A stretch of DNA of 8,135 nucleotides from Dasytiphilus stammeri_B (GTDB lineage: Bacteria; Pseudomonadota; Gammaproteobacteria; Enterobacterales; Enterobacteriaceae), in assembly GCA_037083765.1 (NCBI GenBank), contig JBAPLS010000009.1, positions 1 to 8,135 on the forward strand. Reading direction: 5' to 3'. The position numbers and the translations under genes were made by a program. The notes under the pieces are model-generated. The model was not told the DNA's origin and did no database searches. It was given only the letters and a program-made list of their open reading frames with translations. Positions 6,630 to 8,135 of this stretch are shown in pieces. Each line of letters opens with the position of its first letter. The first letter of the stretch is position 1.

Positions 6630-7627
6630 GCTATTGCCTTAATAAATTCAGTAACTCCATTCCTTATTCTTGTTTTCTTAGTATTATTAGCCATATCACG
6701 CAATTTTTGACAATTTTGCAATAAATCAACTAGCAACTTTCCTAGATTCTTTTTCGCGTTACTATTTTGCTCAAACATTACAGCTGCTCCCGAATCTTCA
6801 ATATGTTTTGCATTATAAAATTGATGGTTATCTTTTGAGTGAGGATAAGGAATATATACAGCAGGACGCTCAGCAAGAGTAATCTCTGCTATTGAAGTTG
6901 CCCCCGCTCTGCTAATTACCAAATGAGCATTGGCCAGTTTATTTTCCATATCATCGAAAAACTCACTTAACTCACAATCAATTCCTTCACTTTTGTATAG
7001 ACTCTTGACCTTGTTTATATTTTTCTTCGTACATTGCTGCGTTACTCTAATCCTCTCTTTTACTTCAACAGGTAGATCACAAATTACGCTGCTCACTACA
7101 TCATCAAAAAAATTTGCACCCTGACTGCCTGCTATTATTAACACGTTTAAAACTGTTTCAGCTCTAGAATAGCCTTGTGCTTCTATACCGACAAAATTTC
7201 CTGTAAAAACGCATTTACTACCTTCTGCATACTTAGTCTCTGGAAAGCTAGTTGCAATTAATTTTGCACTCTTGAAAAAGAATCTATTTACTCTCCCTAA
7301 AACTATATTTTGTTCATGTAAAATTATAGGTATAGAAAAAATCTTTGCTGCAAAAAGAGTTGGAAAAGAAGCGTAGCTACCAAAACCAATGATTAGCTTT
7401 GGTTTTAATTTTCTTGTTTGATACAGTGCTAATACACAACTATACATTAACAAAAAGAGAAACTTCAATTTGTTGCCACTTGGCTTGCACAATGGTAAAA
7501 TATAACTTTCTATATTGATGGTTTTTTGATCAGTGAATAATATACAATTGTGCCCTTGTACCTTTAGTGCTTTTGCTAAGGTTATAGCTGGAAAAACATG
7601 CCCACCTGTTGCTAGAATAATATCCAT
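6614..7627 (-). CDS. murG: MurG, lipid II-forming GlcNAc transferase, with contracted N-terminal glycine loop
   Basis: Transfers GlcNAc from UDP-GlcNAc to lipid I, giving lipid II, at the cytoplasmic face of the inner membrane (GT-B fold). From ATG at 7627 the protein has 337 residues; the family usually has about 355-360. The N-domain shows GFGSYASFP (81-89) and HEQN (104-107). The C-domain shows AGSQGA (166-171), ISRAGATSIAEIT (238-250) and DNHQFYNA (266-273), the UDP-GlcNAc-binding region. The start region reads MDIILATGGHVFPAIT, where the usual motif is GGTGGHxFPA; three residues of the first glycine loop are absent without a frame break. I prefer 7627 because MurG proteins begin almost directly with this strand. 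An ATG at 7663 would add 12 atypical residues, and neither start has a clear ribosome site. Family assignment is secure; activity is uncertain because of the loop. Confidence 0.93.
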   Translation of the reverse strand: MDIILATGGHVFPAITLAKALKVQGHNCILFTDQKTINIESYILPLCKPSGNKLKFLFLLMYSCVLALYQTRKLKPKLIIGFGSYASFPTLFAAKIFSIPIILHEQNIVLGRVNRFFFKSAKLIATSFPETKYAEGSKCVFTGNFVGIEAQGYSRAETVLNVLIIAGSQGANFFDDVVSSVICDLPVEVKERIRVTQQCTKKNINKVKSLYKSEGIDCELSEFFDDMENKLANAHLVISRAGATSIAEITLAERPAVYIPYPHSKDNHQFYNAKHIEDSGAAVMFEQNSNAKKNLGKLLVDLLQNCQKLRDMANNTKKTRIRNGVTEFIKAIAQELS

Positions 7628-7641
7628 CTGTAAATAGCAAT

Positions 7642-7671
7642 TTGATAATAGATTATTAATCATTTTTTAAT
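7642..7671 (+). promoter_or_regulatory. candidate promoter of the unrecognised small gene
   Basis: TTGATA at 7642-7647 (5 of 6 matches to TTGACA) and TTTAAT at 7666-7671 (5 of 6 matches to TATAAT) are separated by 18 bases. Transcription would start near 7678, about 23 bases before the ATG at 7701. The -10 box overlaps the right arm of the inverted repeat at 7650-7676. In such AT-rich DNA, matches of this quality can arise by chance. Confidence 0.45.
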
Positions 7672-7676
7672 AATCT
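7650..7676. repeat. 10-bp perfect inverted repeat in the divergent murG/small-gene region
   Basis: Arms AGATTATTAA (7650-7659) and TTAATAATCT (7667-7676) pair perfectly around a 7-base loop. It lies between the starts of two divergent genes and inside the candidate promoter spacer. It could therefore be a regulator's operator or a leader hairpin. There is no GC-rich stem or clean T-run, so a terminator is unlikely. Confidence 0.7.
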
Positions 7677-7700
7677 GCATGTAAAATTTTATTAAGCTTT

Positions 7701-8066
7701 ATGATAGTTGAGTTAAAAATGCCTGAAAGCAGCAACAGTAAAAACGTGAAAAACAAGCCTCAAGAGAAAAGAGAAGGCGGAAGCGGAGGTTTTATAGGAT
7801 TGTTAAAAAGCATAACAAAAGCTCTTTTTAACTCAGTTGTTGATCTACCTCAGCAAGAACAACTCAATAAAAATATTGATAGACAACAAGGTTTAGAAAG
7901 TAAAAGAAAAAGCCCAGAGGATCTTAATCAGGAAAAAAAGCTTGAAGTGAAAGAAGCCGCTGAAGGGTTAAAAGAAAAGTTAGAAAAATCTGATATTGGT
8001 AATCAATCTATTAGAATTGAATCGCCTAATCAGGATAATTGTAGCTCTAAAACAATGAATCGTTAG
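7701..8066 (+). CDS. small charged hypothetical protein with a central hydrophobic helix
   Basis: I do not recognise this 121-residue product. Residues 1-27 are polar and Lys/Asn/Ser-rich. GGSGG (26-30) precedes a short amphipathic or hydrophobic stretch, FIGLLKSITKALFNSVVDL (31-49). Residues 51-80 are Gln/Lys-rich. Residues 72-97 (PEDLNQEKKLEVKEAAEGL and onward) are heavily charged and likely helical, possibly a short coiled coil. The tail is polar with the only cysteine (C114). There is no signal peptide, and the hydrophobic stretch is interrupted by lysines, so membrane association rather than spanning is more likely. The start could be ATG at 7701 or at 7719 (MPESSNSK); ribosome sites are weak for both. 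A promoter-like pair and an inverted repeat precede it. It could be a lineage-specific protein; a secreted effector is possible but nothing in the sequence demonstrates it. That it is a real gene is likely but not certain. Confidence 0.65.
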   Translation: MIVELKMPESSNSKNVKNKPQEKREGGSGGFIGLLKSITKALFNSVVDLPQQEQLNKNIDRQQGLESKRKSPEDLNQEKKLEVKEAAEGLKEKLEKSDIGNQSIRIESPNQDNCSSKTMNR

Positions 8067-8072
8067 CTTAAC

Positions 8073-8096
8073 TATTTAACGAGGGAGTGTTAAATA
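8073..8096. repeat. 8-bp inverted repeat just after the small gene
   Basis: TATTTAAC (8073-8080) and GTTAAATA (8089-8096) are perfect inverted copies around an 8-base purine-rich loop (GAGGGAGT). It starts 7 bases after the stop codon at 8066. It may act as a transcript-end hairpin, but the stem is AT-rich and has no T-run next to it. Alternatively it may lie at the edge of a mobile element extending beyond the window. Confidence 0.45.
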
Positions 8097-8135
8097 AACT
8101 GTGTCAAACCACATTTTTAGCTCAACTGAATTTTC

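Noticed and set aside
7628..7663. Longer murG beginning at ATG 7663
   Set aside because: It adds 12 residues unlike any MurG N-terminus I know, lies in the loop of the inverted repeat, and has no ribosome site. MurG normally starts next to the first strand.
1..8135. CRISPR array, tRNA/rRNA, riboswitch or toxin-antitoxin pair
   Set aside because: No regularly spaced repeats, cloverleaf-like sequences or recognisable toxin/antitoxin proteins were found by eye on either strand.

Overview
This AT-rich window encodes compact, mostly housekeeping genes whose proteins look rickettsial. The best fit is a Wolbachia-type endosymbiont (Anaplasmataceae). This is inferred from the protein sequences as I remember the family (MurG, the Kef-type antiporter and the glutathione synthetase), from the low GC content, and from the scattered gene order. 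recF, for example, is not beside dnaN or gyrB. No search was run.

Layout. Positions 1-408 (minus) hold the N-terminal two thirds of thymidylate kinase, cut by the window edge. A divergent intergenic region with a perfect -35 box follows. Next comes a plus-strand pair: a thioredoxin-fold redoxin (511-1083) and a Kef-type CPA2 cation/proton antiporter (1089-2818) that contains a 10-N assembly gap. Aspartate kinase (2908-4068, plus) meets recF (4084-5163, minus) tail to tail. recF lies 8 bases downstream of a Bcp/PrxQ peroxiredoxin (5172-5639, minus). The peroxiredoxin is divergent from a glutathione synthetase (5703-6629, plus). The glutathione synthetase overlaps by 16 bases, tail to tail, with murG (6614-7627, minus). 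A divergent intergenic region with a perfect inverted repeat separates murG from a small charged protein I do not recognise (7701-8066, plus). The last 70 bases carry another inverted repeat and possibly the edge of an insertion sequence.

How the genes fit together. Three are thiol/redox genes (redoxin, Bcp, glutathione synthetase), and the Kef-type transporter belongs to a family whose E. coli members are gated by glutathione. Aspartate kinase (entry to meso-diaminopimelate) and MurG (last step to lipid II) belong to the cell-wall precursor pathway that Wolbachia-like bacteria keep although they lack a normal wall. Tmk and RecF serve DNA precursor supply and repair.

I see no novel multi-gene system, CRISPR array, prophage or RNA gene. 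The most unusual observation is in MurG. Its normally near-invariant N-terminal glycine loop (GGTGGH) is three residues short, in frame, and its other two glycine loops are also altered. Second-tier points are the peroxiredoxin's missing classical resolving cysteine, the gap arithmetic in the antiporter, and the inverted repeat upstream of the unrecognised gene.
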